A stretch of 64,000 nt of DNA from Bradyrhizobium niftali. Its GTDB lineage: Bacteria > Pseudomonadota > Alphaproteobacteria > Rhizobiales > Xanthobacteraceae. Positions 18,501 to 27,620 of this stretch are shown here, in pieces. A model generated the notes under the pieces. The model searched no databases. It was not told the origin of the DNA and worked only from the letters and a program-made list of their open reading frames with translations. The first letter of the stretch is position 1. Each line of letters starts with the position of its first letter. The stretch spans positions 87,668-151,667 of the forward strand of contig NZ_SPQT01000025.1 of NCBI RefSeq assembly GCF_004571025.1, written 5' to 3'. Made by a program: the position numbers and the translations under genes.

Positions 18501-18767
18501 ATGCAAACCCTCGCTGTTGATATCGTCACCACTTTCATCGATGACGCCGCCGCCCTCGTGACCGGCCTTGGCCGGGCCGCCCTCAAGCTCGCGATGACGC
18601 CGATCGATCGCATCGCAAACGCCTGCGACATTGCCGGCGTGCTCGCCGAGCGCCGCGCGACCTTCCGGATGTGGCGCGCCAACCGTAGCCGCGTCCGTCG
18701 TGAAGGCCGCAGGTTCAGCCTGCTTGGTCGCTTCTCGCCCTTTCGCCACCTCGCCCATCTCACCTGA
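18501..18767 (+). CDS. Small basic protein of unknown function
   Basis: Reading frame of 88 residues divergent from the TetR gene. The start is an ATG preceded by CCGGAGACC. The N-terminal half is hydrophobic and helical (DIVTTFIDDAAALVTGLGRAALKLAM); the C-terminal half is very arginine-rich. I do not recognise it. Its position next to the paired operators suggests it is the repressor's target gene. It could also be spurious, since the frame is short in GC-rich DNA. Confidence 0.5.
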   Translation: MQTLAVDIVTTFIDDAAALVTGLGRAALKLAMTPIDRIANACDIAGVLAERRATFRMWRANRSRVRREGRRFSLLGRFSPFRHLAHLT

Positions 18768-19123
18768 GACGCGCGCCGCGAAGCGGTTCGAATGCAAGAA
18801 ATGGCTGCAATGAAGGACTTACCATTTGCCGACATTCGCAGCCGATGTCGTGGGCCTTACCGGTACGGTTCAGTTTTTGCTCACGGCCCGTCGCATATCC
18901 GGGTCAGCGCGGCGCTCCCACCCAAAGCCGACGCGGCCGCAACCGGAAATTTGCGAACCTAACGAGACCATTAGGAGACCAACAGGATCGGAGGGATCGA
19001 GGGGACAGAGGCAGGCCGACGACAATCGTCACTCTGCAATCGTTCGTCCCATGCCCTTCCGGTCGTGACGCTTTCACCGCCACCGAAACAACCTCAGGCT
19101 GCCTTTCCAAAACAGGACTAGTC
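18768..19123. other. Intergenic region
   Basis: About 356 bases between the small basic protein gene and the phospholipid-repair fusion gene. The frame of the downstream gene is open through part of it but the translation looks non-coding. No promoter, repeat or RNA structure stands out. Confidence 0.5.
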
Positions 19124-22100
19124 ATGATCAGGGAATTGATGTCGTCACGCCGCTTCGCGCCGCTGTTCTGGGCGCAATTCTTCTCGGCGCTCAATGACAA
19201 TGTGCTCAAGAACGCACTCGTCATCATCCTGCTTTACAGTGCAGCGACCGGCCACGGCGATGCGCTGGTGACGGTGGCAGGCGCCGTCTTCATCTTCCCC
19301 TATTTCATCCTGTCCGGGCTCGGCGGACAGCTCGCCGACAAATACGTCAAATCCGTCGTCGCAAGACGGCTCAAATTCGCCGAGATCTTCGCCGCTTGCT
19401 TCGCCGCCGCCGGCTTCTTCCTGCACTCGGTGCCGCTATTGTTCGCAGCGCTCGCGCTGTTCGGGATCATCGCCGCCCTGTTCGGCCCCGTGAAATATTC
19501 CATGCTGCCGGACCAGCTCGAGCTCGGCGAGCTCGCGACCGGCAACGCGCTGGTCGAAGGCGCCACCTTCATGGCCATCCTGCTCGGCACCGTCGCCGGC
19601 GGCCAGTTCGTGGCCGGCTCCGCCCATATGGGCTGGGTCGCATCGGCCGTGGTCGTGCTGGCGCTATTGTCCTGGGCTTTCGCTTCCCGCATTCCGCAGA
19701 CGACGCCCTCCGCGCCCGATCTGCCCGTCAACGCCAATCCCTGGACCTCGACGCTCGGCCTGTTGAAGACGCTCTACGCGGACAAGCGGCTGTGGGACGG
19801 CACCGTGATCGTCTCCTGGTTCTGGCTGGTCGGCGCCATCGTGCTGTCGCTGCTGCCGGCGCTGGTCAAGGAGGTCGTTGGCGGCACCGAAGGCGTGGTG
19901 ACGCTGTGTCTGGCGATCTTCGCGATCGGCATCGCCATCGGCTCGCTGTTCGCGGCGCAACTGAGCCACGTTCGCCCGAACCTCGCGCTGGTGCCGATCG
20001 GCGCCATCATCATGGGGTTTGCCGGCCTCGACCTCGCCTGGGCCATCGGCGTGACCAGCAAGGGACACGAGATCGCCGCGCTGGACTTCGCAACCTCGTT
20101 CGCCGGCCTGCGCATGCTGATCGATTTCGTCGCCTTCGCATTCGGCGGCGGCTTGTTCGTCGTTCCGTCCTTCGCCGCCGTGCAGGCCTGGTCGGCACCG
20201 TCCGAGCGCGCTCGCATCATCGCCGCGGGCAACGTGTTGCAAGCCGCCTTCATGGTGGTCGGCTCGCTGTTCGTCGCGCTGTTGCAGGCGACTGGCCTCC
20301 ATATCGGCTGGATCTTCTTCGGCCTCGGCGCCGCCAGCTTCGGCGCGGTGTGGTTCGTGCTGACCAAGTGGGGCAAGGAAGGCGTGCGCGACTTCGGCGC
20401 GCTCTTGTTCCGCGCGCTGTTCCGCACCGAGGTTCGCGGGCTCGAGAACCTGCCGCCTCCAGGCACGCGCATGCTAATCGCGCCGAACCATGTCAGCCTG
20501 ATCGACGGCCCGCTGCTGCACGCCGTGCTGCCGATCGACGCGAGCTTCGCGGTCGATACCGGCATCTCCAAGGCCTGGTGGGCCAAGCCGTTCCTGCGGG
20601 TGGTCAAGCATTACACCATGGACCCGACCAAGCCGCTGGCCGCGCGCGACCTGATCAAGCTGGTTGCCGCCGGCGAACCGGTGGTCATCTTCCCGGAGGG
20701 ACGCATCACCGTCTCCGGCTCGCTGATGAAGGTCTATGACGGCACCGCGATGATCGCCGACAAGGCCGACGCCGTGGTCGTGCCCGTCCGCATCGAAGGC
20801 GCGCAGCGCTCGCATCTCAGCTACCTCGACGGCAGCCAGATCAAGCGCTCGTGGTTTCCGCGGGTGACGGTCACGATCCTGCCGCCAGTCAAGCTGCCGG
20901 TCGATCCGTCGCTGAAGGGCAAGGCGCGCCGCAATGCCGCCGGCGCCGCTCTCCAGGACGTGATGATTGACGCTCTCGTCAAGAACGCCATGCTCGATCA
21001 CTCGCTGTTCGAAGCGCTCGGACACGCCTATCGCGACCGCGACACCGGCAAGGTCATCATCGAAGACGCGCTCGGCACCAAGCTGACCTATCGCAAGCTG
21101 ATCCTGGGCGCGCAGGTCTTGAGCCGGAAGCTGGAGAACGGCACTTCCGTCGGCGAGAATGTCGGCGTGCTGCTGCCGAACTCCGCGGGCGTCGCCGTCG
21201 TCTTCATGGCGCTGCAAAACATCGGCCGGGTCCCGGCAATGCTCAACTTCTCCGCCGGCCCGGTCAACGTCCTCGCCGCCATGAAGGCCGCGCAGGTCAA
21301 GACCGTGCTGACGTCGAAGGCCTTCATCGAGAAGGGCAAGCTCGACAAGCTGATGGCCGCGATCTCCGCGGAGGCGCGCGTCGTCTATCTCGAGGACGTC
21401 CGCGCCTCGATCGGGATGGCCGACAAGATCAAGGGCCTGCACGCAGGCACAGCGCCGCGCGTCGTCCGCCAGGCCAACGATCCGGCCGTCGTGCTGTTCA
21501 CGTCGGGCTCGGAAGGCACGCCCAAGGGCGTGGTGCTGTCCCACCGCAACATCCTTGCCAACTCCGCGCAGGCGCTGGCGCGCGTCGATGCCAACGCCAA
21601 CGACAAGGTGTTCAACGTGCTGCCGGTGTTCCACTCCTTCGGGCTGACCGGTGGAATGATGATGCCGCTGCTCGCCGGCATCCCGATCTACATGTACCCC
21701 TCGCCGCTGCACTACCGGATCGTGCCGGAGCTGATCTACCAGACCGGCGCCACGATCCTGTTCGGCACCGACACGTTTCTCACCGGCTATGCGCGCTCGG
21801 CGCATGCCTATGACTTCCGCACCTTACGTCTCGTGATCGCCGGCGCCGAAGCGGTCAAGGATCGCACACGGCAGGTGTTCATGGAGCGCTACGGCATCCG
21901 CATCCTCGAAGGCTATGGCGTCACCGAGACGGCGCCGGTGCTGGCGATGAACACGCCGATGGCCAACCGCCCCGGCACGGTTGGCCGCCTGTCGCCGCTG
22001 ATGGAAAGCCGCCTCGATCCGGTCCCCGGCATCGAGGAAGGCGGCCGCCTCTCGGTGCGCGGACCGAACGTGATGCTCGGTTACTTGCGGGCCGAAAATC

Positions 22101-22528
22101 CCGGCGTGCTCGAAGTGCTCGCGGAGGGCTGGCACGACACCGGCGACATCGTGGCAATCGACGCGGCCGGCTTCATCACCATCAAGGGCCGCGCCAAGCG
22201 CTTTGCCAAGATCGCAGGCGAAATGGTCTCGCTGTCGGCGGTCGAAAGCATCGCAGCGACGCTGTGGCCGCAGGCCGGCTCGGTCGCCGTGTCGATCCCC
22301 GACCAGCGCAAGAGCGAGCGCATCGTGCTGCTGACGACGGAAAAGAACGCCGAGCGCAGCGCGATGCAGGGCCAGGCCAAGGCGATCGGCGCGTCCGAGC
22401 TGACCGTTCCCGCCGCGATCATGGTGGTCGACAAGGTGCCGCTGCTCGGCAGCGGCAAGACCGACTATGTCACGGCAACGACGATGGCCCGTGAACAGGC
22501 GTCCGCGCCGGAGCGCGACGTGGCGTAA
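19124..22528 (+). CDS. aas: MFS transporter / PlsC acyltransferase / acyl-ACP synthetase fusion
   Basis: Protein of 1134 residues joining three activities that E. coli makes as separate LplT and Aas proteins. Residues about 1-420 are an MFS lysophospholipid-flippase-like transporter (FWAQFFSALNDNVLKNALVI). About 440-640 is a PlsC acyltransferase with the NHVSLID catalytic motif and the FPEGR motif. About 660-1130 is an AMP-forming acyl ligase with LFTSGSEGTPKGVVLSHRN and YGVTE. Together they would import lysophospholipid and re-acylate it in the inner membrane. A hydrolase follows after 5 bases. Confidence 0.92.
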   Translation: MIRELMSSRRFAPLFWAQFFSALNDNVLKNALVIILLYSAATGHGDALVTVAGAVFIFPYFILSGLGGQLADKYVKSVVARRLKFAEIFAACFAAAGFFLHSVPLLFAALALFGIIAALFGPVKYSMLPDQLELGELATGNALVEGATFMAILLGTVAGGQFVAGSAHMGWVASAVVVLALLSWAFASRIPQTTPSAPDLPVNANPWTSTLGLLKTLYADKRLWDGTVIVSWFWLVGAIVLSLLPALVKEVVGGTEGVVTLCLAIFAIGIAIGSLFAAQLSHVRPNLALVPIGAIIMGFAGLDLAWAIGVTSKGHEIAALDFATSFAGLRMLIDFVAFAFGGGLFVVPSFAAVQAWSAPSERARIIAAGNVLQAAFMVVGSLFVALLQATGLHIGWIFFGLGAASFGAVWFVLTKWGKEGVRDFGALLFRALFRTEVRGLENLPPPGTRMLIAPNHVSLIDGPLLHAVLPIDASFAVDTGISKAWWAKPFLRVVKHYTMDPTKPLAARDLIKLVAAGEPVVIFPEGRITVSGSLMKVYDGTAMIADKADAVVVPVRIEGAQRSHLSYLDGSQIKRSWFPRVTVTILPPVKLPVDPSLKGKARRNAAGAALQDVMIDALVKNAMLDHSLFEALGHAYRDRDTGKVIIEDALGTKLTYRKLILGAQVLSRKLENGTSVGENVGVLLPNSAGVAVVFMALQNIGRVPAMLNFSAGPVNVLAAMKAAQVKTVLTSKAFIEKGKLDKLMAAISAEARVVYLEDVRASIGMADKIKGLHAGTAPRVVRQANDPAVVLFTSGSEGTPKGVVLSHRNILANSAQALARVDANANDKVFNVLPVFHSFGLTGGMMMPLLAGIPIYMYPSPLHYRIVPELIYQTGATILFGTDTFLTGYARSAHAYDFRTLRLVIAGAEAVKDRTRQVFMERYGIRILEGYGVTETAPVLAMNTPMANRPGTVGRLSPLMESRLDPVPGIEEGGRLSVRGPNVMLGYLRAENPGVLEVLAEGWHDTGDIVAIDAAGFITIKGRAKRFAKIAGEMVSLSAVESIAATLWPQAGSVAVSIPDQRKSERIVLLTTEKNAERSAMQGQAKAIGASELTVPAAIMVVDKVPLLGSGKTDYVTATTMAREQASAPERDVA

Positions 22529-22533
22529 GCCAG

Positions 22534-23208
22534 ATGCACAAAGCGCCTGAAACAGGCAGTGCGCGATGTCCGGGAGTGGTTCTGCTTCACGGCATCGCGC
22601 GCACCTCGGCATCCCTGACCAGGCTCGAACGAGCGCTTCAGGCGAGCGGGTTCGCGACGCTCAACATCGACTATGCCAGCCGCAGCAAACCGATCGCGGC
22701 GCTTGCGGACGATATCCATCCGGCCATCGTCAGCTTCGCCGAACGTGACGCGCCGCTGCATTTCGTCGCGCATTCGATGGGCGGCCTCGTCGCGCGCGCC
22801 TACATCGCAAGACACCGCCCGGCCCGGCTTGCCCGCGTCGTGATGCTGGGCACGCCGAACAGCGGCAGCGAGGTCGCTGATCTCCTGCAGGGATTTCTGC
22901 CCTACCGCGCATTCTACGGGCCAGCCGGCCTCGAGCTCACCACCACGCCTGCAACCGCGCCGACTACCCTCCCCGCCATCGACTATCCCGTCGGCGTGAT
23001 CGCAGGAAGCCGCTTCATCGATCCCGTCGCCGGCCTCTTCGTCCTGCCGAAGCCCAACGACGGCCGGGTCTCGGTGCAGAGCGCGATGCTGGCCGGCATG
23101 GCCCAGCATATCGTGGTGAAGGCGTCCCACACCGGGCTGCCGCGTCACGCCGCCGCGATCGCCCAGACGATCGCCTTCCTGCGCGAAGGCCGTTTTCAGT
23201 CGGCGTAA
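22534..23208 (+). CDS. Alpha/beta-hydrolase, lipase-like
   Basis: Hydrolase of 224 residues. The oxyanion strand VVLLHGIARTSASL is at the N-terminus and the nucleophile elbow is AHSMGG (GxSxG-type). A late histidine lies in VVKASHTGLPRH. Size and pattern resemble triacylglycerol-lipase-like or palmitoyl-thioesterase-like bacterial hydrolases. It starts 5 bases after the lysophospholipid-repair fusion gene, so the two are likely one transcript. A lipid or acyl-ester substrate is plausible but inferred. Confidence 0.85.
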   Translation: MHKAPETGSARCPGVVLLHGIARTSASLTRLERALQASGFATLNIDYASRSKPIAALADDIHPAIVSFAERDAPLHFVAHSMGGLVARAYIARHRPARLARVVMLGTPNSGSEVADLLQGFLPYRAFYGPAGLELTTTPATAPTTLPAIDYPVGVIAGSRFIDPVAGLFVLPKPNDGRVSVQSAMLAGMAQHIVVKASHTGLPRHAAAIAQTIAFLREGRFQSA

Positions 23209-23212
23209 CGGG

Positions 23213-24313
23213 TCACGGCGCCGTCCGCCGTTCCTGTGCATAGCGCACCAGCGCCGCGAAGCGATAGATGCCGTGCACGAACTTGCCGTAGGGTATGGTG
23301 ATGAACAGCGCGAACACCGCGCCGAGATGCAGCGCCAGCAGCGGTCCCATGGCGGCCGTCTCGCGCAGGATCAGAAGCAGCATGCCGGTGAGACCGGTCA
23401 GGAACAGCATGGCGATGAAGCCGACATCCATGCCGTAGCGTTGCTCATCGAGCAGCTCCGGCGCCCCGCGCAGTTTCGCGACGAACAGGCCGATCGGCCC
23501 GACGATGAGGCCGATGCCGCCGAGCGCGCCGAGCACCACGGGCAGATCCCACCACGGATACGGCGCCTCGCGTCCGAGGAGATAGTGATACAGCGTCGCG
23601 ACGGACGTCGCGGCAAAGCACAGCAGGAAGCCGTAGAACGTCAGGTGGTGATAGAGCTTGCGCCGGTCGGTCGGCTTGTCGTCCTCGTTGTAGCAGCCGA
23701 CGCCGCCGCCATGGAGATAGCGCAGCTCACCGGCATCCCGGATAGCCTGGACAATCGAGCCGCCGTCGGCGCGGCCGCCGATCGGCGTGCCGATATCGCG
23801 CCAGAATGCGCGCACGCTCATGACCAGCGCGAGGATGGCATAGAGAAACGCGACGCTGAACAGCGCGGCCATCGCATTGTGCGGCATCAGTCTGTAGAAT
23901 GCGCCCGGCCCGGTATGGACACCGAACAGCACGCTGCGATCGTTCAGCGCAGCAAAGCCGAAGATAAAGGCGGCCATGCTGAGCGCGGCTATGAGGCTGA
24001 TGACGAGACCATTGCGCGCGAAGGCGCCGGACAGCGCCTGCGGCCAGGCATAGGCCGCATAGGACTCCGCGCGCGCGACCGCCAGCGTCTTCGGGACGTT
24101 GACGTTGAATTCGTGCGGGGGCGAGAACTGGCAATCGACGTAGCAGGCGCCGCAGGAATGGCAGAGGTTTGCGAGATAGTTGAGATCGCCGTCGGAGAAG
24201 GCTCGGCGCATCTCCATGGCGGGAAACACCGCGCAAAGACCCTCGCAATAGCGGCAGGAATTGCAGACCGTCATCAGGCGGTCGGCTTCGTCCAAAATTC
24301 TGGTTCCGTGCAT
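23213..24313 (-). CDS. tcuB: Tricarballylate utilisation protein TcuB (CitB-like)
   Basis: Membrane electron-transfer protein of 366 residues. Two cysteine clusters near the N-terminus (CNSCRYCEGLC and CHSCGACYVDC) are followed by several membrane helices, the layout of TcuB/CitB proteins that reoxidise the flavin of TcuA. Together with tcuA upstream it should oxidise tricarballylate to cis-aconitate and pass electrons to the membrane. An esterase gene separates the two, unlike the usual tcuABC order. Confidence 0.9.
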   Translation of the reverse strand: MHGTRILDEADRLMTVCNSCRYCEGLCAVFPAMEMRRAFSDGDLNYLANLCHSCGACYVDCQFSPPHEFNVNVPKTLAVARAESYAAYAWPQALSGAFARNGLVISLIAALSMAAFIFGFAALNDRSVLFGVHTGPGAFYRLMPHNAMAALFSVAFLYAILALVMSVRAFWRDIGTPIGGRADGGSIVQAIRDAGELRYLHGGGVGCYNEDDKPTDRRKLYHHLTFYGFLLCFAATSVATLYHYLLGREAPYPWWDLPVVLGALGGIGLIVGPIGLFVAKLRGAPELLDEQRYGMDVGFIAMLFLTGLTGMLLLILRETAAMGPLLALHLGAVFALFITIPYGKFVHGIYRFAALVRYAQERRTAP

Positions 24314-24317
24314 GGCT

Positions 24318-25346
24318 TTACTTCGTCAGGCCCTTTCCCTCGAGCCATTTCTGGATCAGGGCTGCGACCTCGAGGTTGTTCTTGTCCATCATCACCATAT
24401 GCGAATTGCCCTTGATGCCGGCCTGCGGGAGGTCGACGATGTCGACGCTGCCCCCGGCCGCCTTGATGGCGTCCGCAAAGGCGATGCCGTTGGCGCGGAT
24501 CTTGGGCCAGCGCGAATCGCGCTCGATATAGTCGCCGTAGATGATCAGGGTCGGAATGTTCTTCAGCGCATCCGCTCTGGCAGGATCGCCGATGCCGGCC
24601 GGCTCGATCGCAATCAGCGCCTTGACCTTGTCAGGCCGGGCTTGCGCGACCTTGAAGCCGAAGCTGCCAGCCTGGCTGTGGAACAGGATCACCGAGGGGC
24701 CGACGCGATCGATCTCGGCGATGTAGGCGGCGATGGTCGCATCGTCGGTCGTGGTCCAGCGCGGTACGTTCTGCTTGACGAAATTCTCGTAGCCCTCGAC
24801 CGGAAACTGGTTGCCCGGCAGCACCTTGCGCTTGGCGGGATCGGGATCGTAGGAATTTGGCCCGTCGCCGATGCGGAAACGTTCGAACGGATTGGCTGTG
24901 GTGAGGAAGACCGGCTCGCTCTTGAAGACGTCGGGGTACTGCGCCCAACCTGCGCGTCCGCGCTCCACCGCGTCGGAATTGTAGACCGCCCACCCCCTGC
25001 GCAGAAAATAGTTCAGCCAGCCTTCGCGTCCGTCAGGCGTGGTCTCGTAGGTGACGCCGGTCAGTCCGCCGCCATGCCACATCAGCAGCGGATAGGCCCC
25101 CTGCTCGTTCGCCGGCAGGAAATACTGCACGTACATCTGCTCGACCTGATAGGTGCCGTTGGGATCGACCTTGGCCGGTACGCCGCCAGGCGCGAACACG
25201 ACCTCCTTCACCGGCTTGCCGGAGATTTCGACTAGACGCCCACCGACATGGAACGAACCCATGTCGCGCAGGGTGATCGGCTCGGCGGCGCGGGCGTGGC
25301 CGACGATCAGCAGCGTCGCGATCGAAGCAATGGCAATGCGTGACAT
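24318..25346 (-). CDS. Secreted esterase-like alpha/beta-hydrolase
   Basis: Protein of 342 residues with a signal peptide ending at ARA-AEP. The alpha/beta-hydrolase fold shows the oxyanion strand YPLLMWHGGGLTG and a nucleophile elbow FHSQAGSFG. The downstream region IIYGDYIERDSRWP may hold the acidic residue, and the late HMVMMDKNN segment fits the histidine. It sits between tcuA and tcuB with spacings of a few bases to 28 bases, so it belongs to that operon. It may release the tricarboxylic acid from an ester in the periplasm; that is inference. Confidence 0.82.
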   Translation of the reverse strand: MSRIAIASIATLLIVGHARAAEPITLRDMGSFHVGGRLVEISGKPVKEVVFAPGGVPAKVDPNGTYQVEQMYVQYFLPANEQGAYPLLMWHGGGLTGVTYETTPDGREGWLNYFLRRGWAVYNSDAVERGRAGWAQYPDVFKSEPVFLTTANPFERFRIGDGPNSYDPDPAKRKVLPGNQFPVEGYENFVKQNVPRWTTTDDATIAAYIAEIDRVGPSVILFHSQAGSFGFKVAQARPDKVKALIAIEPAGIGDPARADALKNIPTLIIYGDYIERDSRWPKIRANGIAFADAIKAAGGSVDIVDLPQAGIKGNSHMVMMDKNNLEVAALIQKWLEGKGLTK

Positions 25347-25373
25347 GGTTCCTCCCAGAGTCTTTTCTTCATT

Positions 25374-26765
25374 CTAGTTCTTCGCATGGCGTGCCGCTTC
25401 CCGGCCTGCGATCCGCCCGAACACGCTGCCGATGGTCATGCCCATGCCCGCCGCATAGCCTTTGCCGAGCACATTGCCGGCCATGATCTCACCGGCCGCG
25501 AACATGTTCGCCGACGGCTTGCCGTCGGCCATCAGCATCCGCGCCTCCCTGGTCACGCGCGTACCGAGATAGGTGAAGGTGATGCCGGGCCGCACCGGAT
25601 AGGCGAGATAGGGCGGTGTCTCGATCCGCCGCGCCCAATGCGTCTTCGGCGGCGTGATGCCCTCGGTGCGGCAGTCGTCCAGGATGGTGTGATCGAAGGT
25701 GCCGGGCCGCACCGCGGCGTTGAACTCGGTAACGGTCTTTTCAAGCGCGGCCGGATCGAGCTCGAGCTTGCCGGCGAGCTCGGCCACCGTCTGCCCGGCG
25801 ATCGGCGGGAACAGCGTCGGCATGAAGCTCGTGACGACGGTGGAATCGAAGATGATGTAGGCGATCTGGTCGGGCTGCGCAGCGACCAGCCGGCCCCAGA
25901 TCGCGTAGCGCTTCGGCCAGATGTCCTCACCCTCGTCGTAGAAGCGCTGCGCGTGCTTGTTGACGACGATGCCGAATACCACGGAGTCGTGGCGGGTGAT
26001 GATGCCGCCGTCGAATTTCGGCGCGCGGGCGTCGATCGCCACCGCATGGCACTGGGTGGGATCGCCGACCTCCTGTACGCCCTTGTCGAGCAGCATCTTC
26101 AGGATCGAACCGCGGTTGTAGGGCGTGCCGCGGATCAGGAAATTATCGGCGGCATCGCCCCAATATTGCTTCAGCCATTCGATGTTGGCCTCGAACCCGC
26201 CGGCCGCGGCGACCAGCGACGTCGCGCGGATCTCGGTCTCGCCCTTGATCGGCCGTTTGAGGCGGGCGGCCAGGAACATCCCGTCCTCGATCACGAGGTC
26301 GATGACCTCGGCATCGTATTCGACATCGACGCCGAGTCGCTCGGCGGTGAGGTAGAGCGCATTCAGCATCGCGCGGCCGCCGCCGAGGAAGAAGGAGTTG
26401 GTGCGGCCGAGGCTCAGCGTGCCGCCGAGCGAGGGCTGCCAGCGCACGCCCTGCTCCACGATCCAGTTCAGGATGTCCTTGGATTCGCGGATCATGTGGC
26501 GAGCCAGCACTTCGTCGGTCTGCCCGCCGGTCACGCGCAGCAGGTCCTCCCAGAACTCCTCCTCGGTGTAGGGGCCGGTCAGGATTTCGGTGGCGGCGTC
26601 ATGGGCGCAGCGCATGTTGCGGGTGTGGCGGGTGTTGCCGCCGCGATAGAACTTTGGCGCGCCTTCGAGCACCAGCACCGAGGCGCCGCCACGACGCGCC
26701 GCGATCGCCGCGCACAGCGCCGCATTGCCGCCGCCGATCACCAGCACGTCGTATTTGCTGCTCAT
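25374..26765 (-). CDS. tcuA: FAD-dependent tricarballylate dehydrogenase
   Basis: Flavoprotein of 463 residues of the fumarate reductase/succinate dehydrogenase family. The N-terminal FAD motif is DVLVIGGGNAALCAAIAARRGG, with GGNTRHTRNMRCAHD following as in TcuA. The C-terminal AAGEIMAGNVLGKGYAAGMGMTIG closes the FAD site. The ATG at 26765 is used; 11 codons upstream are open. It is divergent from a GntR regulator, with a perfect palindrome between them. Confidence 0.93.
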   Translation of the reverse strand: MSSKYDVLVIGGGNAALCAAIAARRGGASVLVLEGAPKFYRGGNTRHTRNMRCAHDAATEILTGPYTEEEFWEDLLRVTGGQTDEVLARHMIRESKDILNWIVEQGVRWQPSLGGTLSLGRTNSFFLGGGRAMLNALYLTAERLGVDVEYDAEVIDLVIEDGMFLAARLKRPIKGETEIRATSLVAAAGGFEANIEWLKQYWGDAADNFLIRGTPYNRGSILKMLLDKGVQEVGDPTQCHAVAIDARAPKFDGGIITRHDSVVFGIVVNKHAQRFYDEGEDIWPKRYAIWGRLVAAQPDQIAYIIFDSTVVTSFMPTLFPPIAGQTVAELAGKLELDPAALEKTVTEFNAAVRPGTFDHTILDDCRTEGITPPKTHWARRIETPPYLAYPVRPGITFTYLGTRVTREARMLMADGKPSANMFAAGEIMAGNVLGKGYAAGMGMTIGSVFGRIAGREAARHAKN

Positions 26766-26842
26766 GCCGTCTGCCCGATGCGACGAAGTTGGAGACATTC
26801 TGCCCGCCGGCGGCCTCGGTCAACCGGTCCGCCATTGCGTAC

Positions 26843-26856
26843 CTTTGTATACAAAG
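26843..26856. promoter_or_regulatory. Probable GntR operator
   Basis: A perfect 14-bp palindrome CTTTGTATACAAAG, an AT-rich island in the 156-bp divergent region between tcuA and the GntR gene. The form (TTGTATACAA) is usual for FadR/FCD-type GntR sites. Confidence 0.75.
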
Positions 26857-26921
26857 ATATACAGAAGCTGCGCAAGCGACATCTCTGCATGGGCAGGATG
26901 CGCTTGGCGCTTCGAGGATGC

Positions 26922-27602
26922 ATGACCAGACGCCCGGCAAAGGCAGGATCGATCGCGCGCGGCGCGGGCGTCGCGCTGGGCGAAGCCGTGTTCCGCTCAC
27001 TGTGCGAAGCGCTCCAGGCCGGCAGCTACCGTGCGGGCGATCGCCTGCGGGAGGAGGAGGTGGCGCAGCGGCTGAAGGTCAGTCGCACGCCGGTGCGCGA
27101 AGCGCTGGGCCGGCTCGCGGCGCGCGGCTTCGTCGAACCCGCCGGCGGCCGCGGCCTGATCGTCCGCAACCTCGATATTTCCGAGGTGCTCGAACTCTAC
27201 GCCATGCGCGAGATCATGGAAGGCGCCGCCGCGCGCCTAGCCGCCGAGCACGCCTCGGCAACCGAGATCGACGCACTCAGGGACATCGAGCAGACCTTTG
27301 TCGAGGCGTCCGCGGCCGACGCCATCGAGATGGCAAGGCTCAACCGCGCCTTCCACGAGGCGATCTGCCGCGCGGCGCGCAACCGCTATCTCGACAACGC
27401 CTCCCGCGAACTACAGGACTGGATCGCCCTGCTCGGCCCGACCACCTTCACGGTGACGGGACGTCCCTCGACCAGCCACGGCGAGCACCAGGCCGTCATC
27501 GACGCGATCGCCGCGCGCGACGGCGACAGGGCCGAACAGCTCGCGCGCGCGCACATCCGCGAAGCGCTGCGCTGCCGGCTGAAATTGTTGCAGAAGCAAT
27601 AG
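26922..27602 (+). CDS. GntR/FCD-family regulator of the tcu cluster
   Basis: Regulator of 226 residues. The winged helix-turn-helix (DRLREEEVAQRLKVSRTPVREALGRLAARGFVE) is at residues about 25-85 and is followed by a helical FCD ligand domain with RLNRAFHEAICRAARN. The ATG at 26922 is used; an ATG at 26889 would add 11 residues. It is divergent from tcuA and probably binds the palindrome at 26843. In other bacteria the tcu regulator is LysR-type, so the GntR type is a local variant. Confidence 0.88.
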   Translation: MTRRPAKAGSIARGAGVALGEAVFRSLCEALQAGSYRAGDRLREEEVAQRLKVSRTPVREALGRLAARGFVEPAGGRGLIVRNLDISEVLELYAMREIMEGAAARLAAEHASATEIDALRDIEQTFVEASAADAIEMARLNRAFHEAICRAARNRYLDNASRELQDWIALLGPTTFTVTGRPSTSHGEHQAVIDAIAARDGDRAEQLARAHIREALRCRLKLLQKQ

Positions 27603-27620
27603 GCCGGATCGTCCGCCCGA

